DNA of 64,000 bases, from NCBI RefSeq assembly GCF_000970455.1, contig NZ_LAJG01000034.1, positions 1 to 64,000 of the forward strand, in the 5' to 3' direction. A model generated the notes under the pieces. That model saw nothing but the letters and a program-made list of their open reading frames with translations, was not told the origin of the DNA and searched no databases. Both the position numbers and the translations under genes were made by a program. This stretch comes from Devosia soli (GTDB taxonomy: Bacteria > Pseudomonadota > Alphaproteobacteria > Rhizobiales > Devosiaceae). Each line of letters starts with the position of its first letter. The stretch's first letter is position 1. Below, one piece after another: positions 19,983 through 28,211 of this stretch.

Positions 19983-21044
19983 TCAGTTAAGGCTCACCCG
20001 CTCGCCGGTTCGGCTATCGAAGACGTAGGTCTGGCGCGGATTGGTGATGATGTTCAGGCTCTCACCCGGATTGATGGTCTCTTCGCCACTTACGGTCACG
20101 ACCACCGGCTGGCCCGAGACATCAACCGTGACGAAGGTCTGCCCTCCCGTCGGTTCAACGAAGCTGACTTGTCCGGAAATGCCAGAACTGCCCAGCTGCA
20201 GATGTTCGGGGCGGATGCCCACGGTGACTTTTTCTCCGTCGGACACCTTTGGACCGGGCTCGAAGGCGAAAACCTCGCCCCCCGCGGTGCGCGCGGTGTT
20301 GCCCGAGACGGTGGCGTCGAAAAAGTTCATGGCTGGGGAGCCGATAAAGCCGGCGACGAAAAGATTGGCAGGCTGGCGATAAAGCTCCATGGGCGAACCG
20401 GCCTGCTGGATGACGCCGCGGTTGAGAACCACGACCCGATCGGCCAGCGTCATCGCCTCAACCTGGTCGTGCGTCACATAGACGGACGTCACGCCGACCT
20501 TCTTGTGGAGCGCCTTGATTTCGGAGCGCATCTGCACACGCAGCTTGGCATCGAGATTGGACAGCGGTTCATCGAAAAGGAAAACGGAAGGGTCCCGAAC
20601 CACAGCGCGGCCCATGGCGACGCGTTGGCGCTGCCCGCCGGAGAGCTGGCTGGGCTTGCGATCAAGCAGGGGTTCGAGCTCGAGCATTTGCGCGGCCTGG
20701 CGGACGCGGCTGTCGATCTCGGCTTTTGGCTTGCCCGCAAGCTCGAGATTGAACGCCATGTTCCGGTAGACATTCATATGCGGGTAAAGCGCATAGGACT
20801 GGAACACCATGGCAATGTTCCGCTCGCGCGGCGTCAGGTCGTTGACAACGTCGTTGCCGATCGAGACTTCGCCGCCGGTAATATCCTCCAGCCCCGCAAT
20901 CATCCGCAGGATCGTCGATTTGCCGCAGCCCGAGGGGCCAACGAGAGCAACAAACTCGCCATCGTCGATCTTGAGATTGATGCCTTCGATGACCGAGACC
21001 GTGCCGTAGTTTTTGGCGATGTTGCGAAGTTCCAAGCCGGCCAT
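19983..21044 (-). CDS. ABC sugar-transporter ATP-binding protein (UgpC type), second operon
   Basis: 353 residues. Walker [14 protein letters not shown], signature [14 protein letters not shown], Walker [16 protein letters not shown] and switch YVTHDQVEAMTL are intact, with a C-terminal TOBE domain (GIRPEHLQLG). It is the last gene of a leftward binding protein-permease-permease-ATPase operon and starts nine bases after the permease stop. The operon is divergent from a ROK-type regulator. Confidence 0.95.
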   Translation of the reverse strand: MAGLELRNIAKNYGTVSVIEGINLKIDDGEFVALVGPSGCGKSTILRMIAGLEDITGGEVSIGNDVVNDLTPRERNIAMVFQSYALYPHMNVYRNMAFNLELAGKPKAEIDSRVRQAAQMLELEPLLDRKPSQLSGGQRQRVAMGRAVVRDPSVFLFDEPLSNLDAKLRVQMRSEIKALHKKVGVTSVYVTHDQVEAMTLADRVVVLNRGVIQQAGSPMELYRQPANLFVAGFIGSPAMNFFDATVSGNTARTAGGEVFAFEPGPKVSDGEKVTVGIRPEHLQLGSSGISGQVSFVEPTGGQTFVTVDVSGQPVVVTVSGEETINPGESLNIITNPRQTYVFDSRTGERVSLN

Positions 21045-21053
21045 GAAAGCCTC

Positions 21054-21932
21054 CTACTTGACGGCGCCGGCAGTGAGCCCGGCGATGATATGTTTCTGCG
21101 CGGCGAAAAAGACGATGACCGTGGGCAGGATGGTGAGGGTGATGAAAGCAAGGATCAGCTGCCAGTCGGTACTGAATTCGCCGCGATAGACCATGATACC
21201 AAGCGGCCAGGGATATTTGCTTTCCGAATTGAGCATGATCAGCGGCAGGATGTAGCTGTTCCAGCTGCCGACGAACGAGATGATCCCGACCGTTGCAATG
21301 ATCGGCCGGCTCAGCGGCAGCGAAATGTGCCAGAAGAACCGCAGATAGCCGGCGCCATCGACGAAAGCGGCATCGAAAAGCTCAGTTGGCAGGCTGCGGA
21401 AGTAGTTGCGAAAGAGCAGGATGCTCATGCCGAGCCCGAACGCCACCTGCGGCAGCACCACACCCCAATAGGTATCAAGAAGGCCAAGGTCGCGGATGCG
21501 GATAAAGAGTGGCAGGATGGCCGTGGCCGCCGGGAACATCAGCCCGATCAGGAAATAATTGAGCAGGAACTGCGAGCCGAAGAATTTGACATGGGCGAAG
21601 GTGAACGCCGCCATTGCAGCGAAAGCCAAGGTCAGAAAGACCGTGAGCCCCGCGATAAGCAGCGAATTGCCCATCTGCAGCCAGTAGCGCTGGGAAAAAA
21701 GGATGTCCGAATAATTGGAAACCATCCAGGTGGACGGCAGGCCGAAAGCGTTGCCGCGCAGGTCGCCGAGAGTCTTGAAACCCCCGAGCGCGGTCGTCAC
21801 GAGCGGAATGACGACCAAGGCCGCGACGATGATGAGGCAGGTATAAAGATAGGCCTTGGTGCCGAAGCGCAGGCTGCGGCCCGGTGTCTGGGCCTTGGCG
21901 GCATCGATGGGATTGATGGCGGTGTCAGTCAT
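21054..21932 (-). CDS. ABC sugar-transporter permease (MalG type), second operon
   Basis: 292 residues with six membrane spans. The EAA loop is ELFDAAFVDGAGYLRFFWHI, contacting the ATPase. Its ATG lies within the last codons of the upstream permease (an 8-base overlap), indicating tight translational coupling and equal dosage of the two channel subunits. Confidence 0.92.
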   Translation of the reverse strand: MTDTAINPIDAAKAQTPGRSLRFGTKAYLYTCLIIVAALVVIPLVTTALGGFKTLGDLRGNAFGLPSTWMVSNYSDILFSQRYWLQMGNSLLIAGLTVFLTLAFAAMAAFTFAHVKFFGSQFLLNYFLIGLMFPAATAILPLFIRIRDLGLLDTYWGVVLPQVAFGLGMSILLFRNYFRSLPTELFDAAFVDGAGYLRFFWHISLPLSRPIIATVGIISFVGSWNSYILPLIMLNSESKYPWPLGIMVYRGEFSTDWQLILAFITLTILPTVIVFFAAQKHIIAGLTAGAVK

Positions 21933-22860
21933 TTTTCATGAAGATCCGCTTGTAGGAGAAAGCGAGGGTGACGCAGATGACGAAGAGCACGACGCCCACG
22001 GCCGAGCCGAAGCCGACCTGCATGCGCATGACGCCGAAGCTATAAAGGAAGGTCACGAGCGTCTGGGTGGAGTTCGATGGACCACCGCCGGTCAGCGGCA
22101 TGATCATGTCGAAGAGCTGCAGCGAGCCGACGACTGCGAAGAATACCGAGAGGCGGACTGTCGAGCCCAGGAGCGGTAAGGTGACGCGACGGAATTTCTG
22201 CCAGCCTGTCGCGCCGTCGATGTCAGCGGCTTCGAGCACGCTTTTGTCGATCGCCTGCAGACCCGCGATAAAGAGCATCATGTGGAAGCCGAAATACTTC
22301 CAGACGATCACGCCTAGCACCGCCGAAAATGCGGCATTCTTGTCGGCGAGCCAGAACGGCGCATCCAGCCCGAACGTGTGGTAGATATTGGCGACGAGAC
22401 CGAATTCGCCGTCATAGACGAAGCGCCAGATCATGCCGGCCGCCACATCGGCGAGCACATAGGGCAAGAAGAAGATCAGCCGGAAAAAGGTCGCGCCCTT
22501 GATATGCTTTGTGACCATGGTCGCAAGCCACAGCGCCAAGGGCACCTGGATACAGATCGAAACGAGGATGATCAGGCCGTTATTGACGAGGGCGTTCCGG
22601 AACGCGCCCTGACGAAAGATCAGCTCATAGTTTTTCCAGCCGATCCACTCTGTCGGCAGGCCATAGCCGTTCCAGTTGTAGAACGAATACCAGGCCGCCT
22701 CGCCCATCGGCAGAATGACGAACACGGTGAACAAGAGCAGGGCCGGCGGCAGGAAAAGCACCAGCACCGGCCATTTGCCGCGGATGCGTGCGCGTCTAAC
22801 TTTGGGGCGGGACAGCGCGGTTCCTGCAGACAGGCCCGTGGCTGCAACAGTCTCGGTCAT
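21925..22860 (-). CDS. ABC sugar-transporter permease (MalF type), second operon
   Basis: 311 residues. A basic N-terminal tail (RPKVRRARIRGKW) precedes six membrane helices. The EAA loop is SVLEAADIDGATGWQKFRRV at about residues 205-225. It forms the membrane channel with the next permease. It follows the binding-protein gene after a 61-base gap that contains a stem-loop at 22891-22916. Confidence 0.92.
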   Translation of the reverse strand: MTETVAATGLSAGTALSRPKVRRARIRGKWPVLVLFLPPALLLFTVFVILPMGEAAWYSFYNWNGYGLPTEWIGWKNYELIFRQGAFRNALVNNGLIILVSICIQVPLALWLATMVTKHIKGATFFRLIFFLPYVLADVAAGMIWRFVYDGEFGLVANIYHTFGLDAPFWLADKNAAFSAVLGVIVWKYFGFHMMLFIAGLQAIDKSVLEAADIDGATGWQKFRRVTLPLLGSTVRLSVFFAVVGSLQLFDMIMPLTGGGPSNSTQTLVTFLYSFGVMRMQVGFGSAVGVVLFVICVTLAFSYKRIFMKND

Positions 22861-22890
22861 CTTTCTCGCCTTTCAACGATCAAAGGGAGA

Positions 22891-22916
22891 AGCGGGCAGC
22901 CCTTGAGCTGCCCGCT
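22891..22916 (-). terminator. Intercistronic stem-loop after the second binding-protein gene
   Basis: AGCGGGCAGC (22891-22900) pairs perfectly with GCTGCCCGCT (22907-22916) around a six-base loop. On the coding (minus) strand it follows the binding-protein stop by six bases and is followed by TTCTCCCTTT. Equivalent hairpins follow the binding-protein genes of the other two ABC operons. Confidence 0.75.
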
Positions 22917-22921
22917 CGGGC

Positions 22922-24214
22922 TCACATCTCCATCGAGAAGGCGTCCTGGATCTGTTGCAGCGCATCTTCCGGCGAGATCTGGCCCGAGACCAGTTCGACG
23001 GACATATCGTTGACTACGCGACCAACATTGGGGCCGAGATCCTGGTCGAGATAGTTCTGGTGCCAGGTGGCCTTGGCCATCTGGGCCGCACTATCGGCAA
23101 GGCTCGGATCCTTGACGCTGGCGTCCGAGCCGAGAGCGGTTGGCAGGATGTTGTTCTTTTCAGCCAGAAGCCCGGCGTTTTCGACCGTCAGGTAGTGGAT
23201 GAAGTCTTCGGTTTCAGGCGGTGCATTCGTCGTCACCACCCAGCCGTTGAGCCCGCCGAAATCGTCGGTGATGAGGCCTGCGCCCCCTTCGACCAGCGGG
23301 AAGGCAAAGCGCCCAATGGCGTCTTCTGCAAGACCCTTGCCGTCTGTTGCGGCATTTGCCTGGTTTTGCGGGGTCGCGGTGTTCTCAAAGCTCAGCACCA
23401 TGGCGGCACGGCCATCGGCAAAGACAGCTTGGGTGTCCGGCCAGGTCGCACCGAGATAGCCTTCCTGGAAGGGCTCCATGGCACCGAGATCGGCCAGCAT
23501 CTGGCTGGCTTTCACAAAGCCCTCGCCCTGGAAGCCTTCGCCGGACTTGGCTGTATCGAACCCGTCTTTGCCGAGCTCGCGCATCGCGAGATAGCTCCAG
23601 AAGAAGTGGATCGGCCACTTGTCGCCACCACCACCGGCAATCGGGGTGATGCCGGCATCCTTGAGCTTTTGCACGGCAGCGGTGAAATCGGTCCAGGTCT
23701 TGATGCCGGCGGCATCGACACCGGCCTGCTCGAAGAGCGCCTTGTTGTAGAAGAATGACACAAGACCCGACTGCACCGGCGCCGCCCAGACCTTGCCGTC
23801 GATGCTGAGACCATCGACTGCGGCCGGGCTCACGGCATTGCGCCAGGCGCCATTATCGGCATCCATGGCCTTAGTGATGTCGCGGATGGCGCCGGTTTCG
23901 GTCTGTGCCTTCAGGACGCCACCGCCCCAGGTGTAGAACATGGACGGCGCGTCGTTGGACTGCAGAAGCGTCGGCAGCTTGGCCTTGAACGCTTCGTTCT
24001 CAAGGAACTGGAACTCGATTTTGACGTCCGGATGCTCGGCCTCATAATTGGCGGCGATTTCCTGCCAGGTGGCGAGCCGATCCGGATTGGCTTCAAGATG
24101 GAGCCACTTGATGGTGGACTGCGCTGCAGCACCGGATACAGTGGAAGCCAGCGCCACGGCGCCGAGGGCAAGCACGAGCGATCGCCTGGACAGGCGTCCG
24201 AAAACCAGATTCAT
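22922..24214 (-). CDS. ABC sugar-transporter substrate-binding protein, second operon
   Basis: 430 residues from the ATG at 24214, which is preceded by GGAGGAACATC; an in-frame ATG at 24235 would include that ribosome site in the coding sequence. The signal peptide (RLSRRSLVLALGAVALAS then AAA) has a twin Arg and ends near an Ala-x-Ala site. The mature protein is a COG1653-type binding protein (family 1 solute-binding). The ROK regulator and ThuA-like neighbours suggest a disaccharide or glycoside ligand, but no ligand can be named. Confidence 0.9.
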   Translation of the reverse strand: MNLVFGRLSRRSLVLALGAVALASTVSGAAAQSTIKWLHLEANPDRLATWQEIAANYEAEHPDVKIEFQFLENEAFKAKLPTLLQSNDAPSMFYTWGGGVLKAQTETGAIRDITKAMDADNGAWRNAVSPAAVDGLSIDGKVWAAPVQSGLVSFFYNKALFEQAGVDAAGIKTWTDFTAAVQKLKDAGITPIAGGGGDKWPIHFFWSYLAMRELGKDGFDTAKSGEGFQGEGFVKASQMLADLGAMEPFQEGYLGATWPDTQAVFADGRAAMVLSFENTATPQNQANAATDGKGLAEDAIGRFAFPLVEGGAGLITDDFGGLNGWVVTTNAPPETEDFIHYLTVENAGLLAEKNNILPTALGSDASVKDPSLADSAAQMAKATWHQNYLDQDLGPNVGRVVNDMSVELVSGQISPEDALQQIQDAFSMEM

Positions 24215-24253
24215 GATGTTCCTCCCGTCGGACATTTTGTCCGTTATGCGTAA

Positions 24254-24276
24254 TTAATAGGCTCGCGGATTAACGC
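24254..24276. promoter_or_regulatory. Candidate ROK-regulator operator, copy 1
   Basis: TTAAT and ATTAA arms are separated by ten bases, with a GC-rich centre containing CTCGCGG. A near copy of the whole 23-base unit lies at 24376-24399. It sits about 40 bases upstream of the leftward binding-protein gene, so an autoregulating ROK protein could control both divergent transcripts. Confidence 0.55.
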
Positions 24277-24375
24277 CTTGTCAATACCCATCATAGTGAG
24301 GGCGCTTCGGATCGGCCCGACACGATAAGTACGGGCCTTGCAATCAGCCGCTTTCAGTTGCTACAAACGATCCAA

Positions 24376-24399
24376 TTAATTCGCATCGCTGATTAAAGC
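24376..24399. promoter_or_regulatory. Candidate ROK-regulator operator, copy 2
   Basis: TTAAT and ATTAA arms with an 11-base spacer containing CGCATCGCT, a direct-repeat partner of 24254-24276. It lies 27 bases before the ROK gene ATG. Spacing between the two copies is about 122 bases, compatible with looping; this is inference. Confidence 0.55.
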
Positions 24400-24425
24400 G
24401 GGCGGCGGGAGGGGAAGACAGGATC

Positions 24426-25664
24426 ATGAAGACGGCCGATCCTGAGCTCATGCGGGCGATCAATCGCTTCCATGTGCTCGACACCATCCGCCGCTATGGC
24501 GCCATCTCGCGGGTCGAAATCGGCGATCGAATCCAGCTCTCGCCCACCACGGTCTCGGCAATCACGGGTTCGCTGATCGAAGATGGCTTGATCCTGCCCA
24601 AGCATGAAGGCGACTTGCGCGGCGGCAATCGCGGACGTCCACGCGTAATGCTGGCGCTCAATCCCAAGGCGGCACGCGTTGTCGGCGCCAAGATCGCGGC
24701 GACGCGCCTCGCCTTCGTGGTCACCGATTTTCAAGGCGACGTGCTTGCCGAACTGGTCTTGCCCCTTCGCGTCGATCGGCTGCCGCTGTCGGTCATCGCC
24801 GATCTGGTCGAAGATGGCGTACGCCGCTGCGTGCTCGATGCCGGGATTGCCATGGCCGACGTAAAATCGGTTGCCGTATCCTTGCCCGGCATCATCGAAC
24901 ACGGCACCGGCCTTGTCCGCGCCAGCAGCATCTTTCGCGATGCGGACGTGCCGCTCAAGGAAGCCGTCGTCGAGCGGCTCGGCATCGACGTCATCGTCGA
25001 AAGCGACGCCAACGCCATCACCATGGGCGAGCATTGGTTCGGCCAGGCGCGCGATTGCGACGACTTCGTGCTGGTCGCCATCGAGGACAATCTCACCCTC
25101 GGCGTGATGCATGGTGGCCAGATTTTCCGCGGGGCCCGCGAATTGAGCCTGACCTTGGGGGACATGGTGATGGGTGCCGACCCCGATCACGCGGTCAAGC
25201 TCGCCGATGTCGCGAGCGAAAAAGCCATCATCAACGGCGAAGAAATCAACAATCCGCGCATGCGCGACGCCATTCGCCTCGGTAGTGGCATGAGCCACGT
25301 TCGCGACATGATCGAGGCCGGAGACAACAAGCTGCGGGTGGCGGCCAGCAATGCCGGCGCAGCGCTCGGGATCGCCATTGCCAATCTCGTCGCCCTGTTC
25401 GCGCCGCCGCGCGTTATTCTTGTTGGCTCGACCCTCACATTGGGGCCGCATCTTCTCGATGCGCTTCAAAGCAGTTTTGCCAAGGCCATACCGCAATCGC
25501 TCCGGGAAGTGGCTCAAATCGTTATCGAAAACGCGGACGATCGACTTTGGGCGCGCGGCGCGGCTGCCGTAGCGCTCGGCGAGCTTTATGGCTCTCCATG
25601 GGGCACCACGGGCCCTGCAAGAACATTCAATGCCGACGCTCTCGAAGGCGGCAAGAGCCTGTGA
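24426..25664 (+). CDS. ROK-family transcriptional regulator (NagC/XylR type)
   Basis: 412 residues. Residues about 10-65 form a winged helix-turn-helix (RYGAISRVEIGDRIQLSPTT, then AITGSLIEDGLI), followed by a ROK domain. In that domain, where typical ROK proteins have a zinc-binding Cys-x-Cys-G-x-x-G-Cys motif and Gly-Glu-x-Gly-His, this protein has ARELSLTLGDMVMGADPDHA and no Cys cluster. It therefore probably lacks kinase activity and binds DNA with an altered effector site. It is divergent from the second ABC operon and has a strong ribosome site (GGGAGGGG). It likely represses that operon in the absence of its sugar. Confidence 0.9.
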   Translation: MKTADPELMRAINRFHVLDTIRRYGAISRVEIGDRIQLSPTTVSAITGSLIEDGLILPKHEGDLRGGNRGRPRVMLALNPKAARVVGAKIAATRLAFVVTDFQGDVLAELVLPLRVDRLPLSVIADLVEDGVRRCVLDAGIAMADVKSVAVSLPGIIEHGTGLVRASSIFRDADVPLKEAVVERLGIDVIVESDANAITMGEHWFGQARDCDDFVLVAIEDNLTLGVMHGGQIFRGARELSLTLGDMVMGADPDHAVKLADVASEKAIINGEEINNPRMRDAIRLGSGMSHVRDMIEAGDNKLRVAASNAGAALGIAIANLVALFAPPRVILVGSTLTLGPHLLDALQSSFAKAIPQSLREVAQIVIENADDRLWARGAAAVALGELYGSPWGTTGPARTFNADALEGGKSL

Positions 25665-25764
25665 GCAGGTCATCCATCAATTGGCCGGCCAGCGGGCCGG
25701 CTTCGCCAACACGCCCGGTTATCACGGTGTCCTGGCAACAGTGAAATTCTAGAGGAGAAAGACA

Positions 25765-26406
25765 ATGCGGGAAGCGCTCATCGTTTGGGGTGGCTGGAGC
25801 GGACATGAACCGGAGCAGTGTGCCAACATCATTCGCACCATGCTCGAGGAAGATGGGTTCAAGGTCTATATCGAAAACACGACCGAAGCCTTTGCCGATC
25901 CTTCTATTAAAGATCTCAGCCTCATCGTCCCGATTTTCACCATGAGCAAGATCGAAAAGGAAGAGCTCAGCATGCTCACCGAGGCCGTGCGCGGCGGCGC
26001 GGGCCTGGCCGGCTATCACGGTGGCATGGGCGACGCTTTCCGCGAGGCGGTCGACTATCAGTTCATGGTCGGCGGCCAGTGGGTCGCACATCCTGGCAAT
26101 ATCATCGATTATCGCGTCGACATCACGCGCCCGGACGACCCGATAATGGAAGGAATTGAAAGCTTTCCCTACCGCTCCGAGCAATACTACATGCATGTCG
26201 ACCCCTCCAACGAAGTGCTGGCGACAACGACATTTAGCGGCGACCATGCCTATTGGATCAATGGCGTGACCATGCCTGTGGTCTGGAAACGCAAACATGG
26301 CGAAGGCCGGGTGTTCTATTCCTCACTCGGCCACGTTTCGGCGGAGTTCGAAGTCCCGCAAATGCGCACAATCTTGCGCCGCGGAATGAATTGGGCAGCC
26401 CGCTAG
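25765..26406 (+). CDS. ThuA-like (trehalose-utilisation) domain protein
   Basis: 213 residues, start ATG 25765 after GAGGAGAAAGAC. The sequence has the ThuA glutamine-amidotransferase-like fold: GGWSGHEPEQC near the N-terminus, GGAGLAGYHGGMGDAFREA, YQFMVGGQWVAHPG and GRVFYSSLGHVSAEFE. In rhizobia thuA/thuB act in trehalose-type disaccharide catabolism, so a role in processing the sugar imported by the divergent ABC system is reasonable. The biochemical reaction of most ThuA homologues is not settled. It probably shares a transcript with the ROK gene (100-base gap). Confidence 0.85.
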   Translation: MREALIVWGGWSGHEPEQCANIIRTMLEEDGFKVYIENTTEAFADPSIKDLSLIVPIFTMSKIEKEELSMLTEAVRGGAGLAGYHGGMGDAFREAVDYQFMVGGQWVAHPGNIIDYRVDITRPDDPIMEGIESFPYRSEQYYMHVDPSNEVLATTTFSGDHAYWINGVTMPVVWKRKHGEGRVFYSSLGHVSAEFEVPQMRTILRRGMNWAAR

Positions 26407-26861
26407 AAGGCACAGAAACGACTCTAGGACGATTGCTCAATAAGGGGTTGGGCCGTGGGCCGCGATGTGTACGCTCCTTGCCAGAGCCAGGAGCGTACAA
26501 GGATCGGCAGGTTGGTCGTCGTTGATCGAACCAATTCGTGGGACCAACTCGTAGCTCGTATCCCGGCGTCTCCTGAAACTTCCTTCGCGGCCTGTTTCTC
26601 ATGCGAAACCTCTGGAGTGGAAACTCTTGTGCGCTTGACCAGAACCTCGGCCAGCCGTGACTTTTTCGCATGACGCGGAATTCGGAGCGGACACGCACCA
26701 TCTCTGCTCCACCCCAGCTTGATGACGAGTGGGGTGCCAGCGATCAGACTTTCGCCTCGGCGCCGACGAATGACAAGCAGCGACTGACGGCTATCGTGCA
26801 CTCGCGAAATGCGGATACTGGGCCCGCAAATTCGATTCAAAAAATGAGGAAGGGAAGCCCG
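26407..26861. other. Non-coding interval between thuA-like and metY-like genes
   Basis: I see no convincing gene here. It holds a perfect 11-base inverted repeat at 26468-26478/26489-26499 (TGTACGCTCCT ... AGGAGCGTACA) with a 10-base loop. This may end the rok-thuA transcript, although no T-run follows. I looked for a SAM-II riboswitch, common before alphaproteobacterial met genes, and did not recognise one. Confidence 0.5.
26468..26499. terminator. Stem-loop, possible terminator after the thuA-like gene
   Basis: A perfect 11-pair stem with loop TGCCAGAGCC; it lacks a T-tract, so it could equally be a binding site or mRNA end-protecting structure. Confidence 0.35.
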
Positions 26862-28133
26862 ATGAAACTCGAAACACTGGCACTGCACCATGGCTATACG
26901 TCCGAGGCCACCACCAAGGCGGCGGCGGTGCCCATCTACCAAACGACGTCATATACGTTCGATGATACCAAACATGGCGCCGATCTGTTTAATCTCGCGG
27001 TGCCCGGCAACATCTATACCCGCATCATGAACCCGACGACGGCGGTGCTGGAGCAGCGTGTTGCAGAGATGGAGGGTGGGATCGCCGGTCTCGTCGTTGC
27101 CTCTGGCATGGCCGCCATCACCTATTCGATTCAGGCCATTGCGGGCGTTGGCGACAATATCGTGTCGATCAGCCAGCTTTATGGTGGCACCTATAACCTG
27201 TTCATGCACAGCTTTCCGAGGCAAGGCATCGAGGTACGGATGGCGGCGGCCGGTGATTTCGACGCCATCGCTGCGCTTATCGACGACAAGACCAAGGCCG
27301 TGTTCTGCGAGTCCATCGGCAACCCTGCCGGCAATGTGGTGGATATAGAGAAGCTGGCGCAGGTAGCACATGCTCATGGCGTGCCGCTGATCGTCGACAA
27401 CACCGTGGCCACGCCATTTTTGTGCAAGCCCATCGAGTTCGGCGCCGATATCGTGGTGCACGCTCTGACCAAGTATATCGGCGGCCACGGCAATTCGATC
27501 GGCGGCATAATCGTCGACAGCGGCAAGTTTGACTGGGTGGCTAACAAGGCGCGCTTCCCGGTGTTGAACGAACCGGATCCCTCCTATCACGGCGTGGTCT
27601 ATACAGAGGCGCTGGGCGCTGCCGCATATATCGGTCGCTGCCGTGTGGTGCCACTGCGCAATACCGGCGCCGCACTATCACCGCATAGCGCCTTCCTCTT
27701 CCTTATGGGATTGGAGACCCTTGGCCTGCGCATGGAACGCCATTGCGAAAACGCGCTGAAGGTCGCGCAGTTTCTCGAAAGCCACCCCAAGGTAGGCTGG
27801 GTCAACTATGCGGCCCTGCCCACCAGCAAGTATCACGATATCGCCAAGCGCATCACCAAGGGACAGGCATCCGGCATTGTCAGCTTCGGCATAAAAGGCG
27901 GCCAGGAAGCCGGCGGCAAGTTCATTGACGCACTGAACATGATCCTGCGCCTCGTCAATATCGGGGATGCGAAGTCGCTTGCCTGTCATCCGGCATCGAC
28001 GACACATCGGCAGTTGGGCCCTGAAGAACTCGCCCGTGCTGGCGTATCGGAGGACCTCGTTCGTCTTTCGGTCGGCATCGAGCACATCGATGATATCATT
28101 GCCGATATCGAGCAGGCGCTTGCGAAGGCCTGA
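26862..28133 (+). CDS. metY: O-acetylhomoserine sulfhydrylase (PLP Cys/Met metabolism enzyme)
   Basis: 423 residues from ATG 26862, chosen because AGGAAGGGA lies just upstream; the frame is open to 26670 but that extension is not family-like. It has MetY/MetZ-type features: KLETLALHHGYT start, VPIYQTTSYTF, GNIYTRIMNPT, ASGMAAITYSIQ and VDNTVATPFLCKP. The PLP lysine is in ALTKYIGGHGNSIGG, and SLACHPASTTHRQLG lies near the end. The enzyme makes homocysteine from O-acetylhomoserine and sulfide, using pyridoxal phosphate in the cytoplasm. Length and insertions suit MetY rather than cystathionine gamma-synthase. It stands alone. Confidence 0.9.
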   Translation: MKLETLALHHGYTSEATTKAAAVPIYQTTSYTFDDTKHGADLFNLAVPGNIYTRIMNPTTAVLEQRVAEMEGGIAGLVVASGMAAITYSIQAIAGVGDNIVSISQLYGGTYNLFMHSFPRQGIEVRMAAAGDFDAIAALIDDKTKAVFCESIGNPAGNVVDIEKLAQVAHAHGVPLIVDNTVATPFLCKPIEFGADIVVHALTKYIGGHGNSIGGIIVDSGKFDWVANKARFPVLNEPDPSYHGVVYTEALGAAAYIGRCRVVPLRNTGAALSPHSAFLFLMGLETLGLRMERHCENALKVAQFLESHPKVGWVNYAALPTSKYHDIAKRITKGQASGIVSFGIKGGQEAGGKFIDALNMILRLVNIGDAKSLACHPASTTHRQLGPEELARAGVSEDLVRLSVGIEHIDDIIADIEQALAKA

Positions 28134-28211
28134 GGCAATTCTGGGATCTAGCGGAGCTCACAACGACTTGTGCCTATTCCAAACACAGGGAAAACGAGAA
28201 CGCGCGATGCT

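Noticed and set aside
20169..21941. 590-codon open frame antisense to the second ABC ATPase and permease genes
   Set aside because: It is Glu/Asp/His/Gly-rich nonsense without a ribosome site. The opposite strand carries two clear ABC genes with all motifs.
26407..26861. Possible SAM-II-type riboswitch before the metY-like gene
   Set aside because: I looked for the conserved pseudoknot sequence of the alphaproteobacterial metA/metY motif and could not recognise it; a covariance-model search would settle it.
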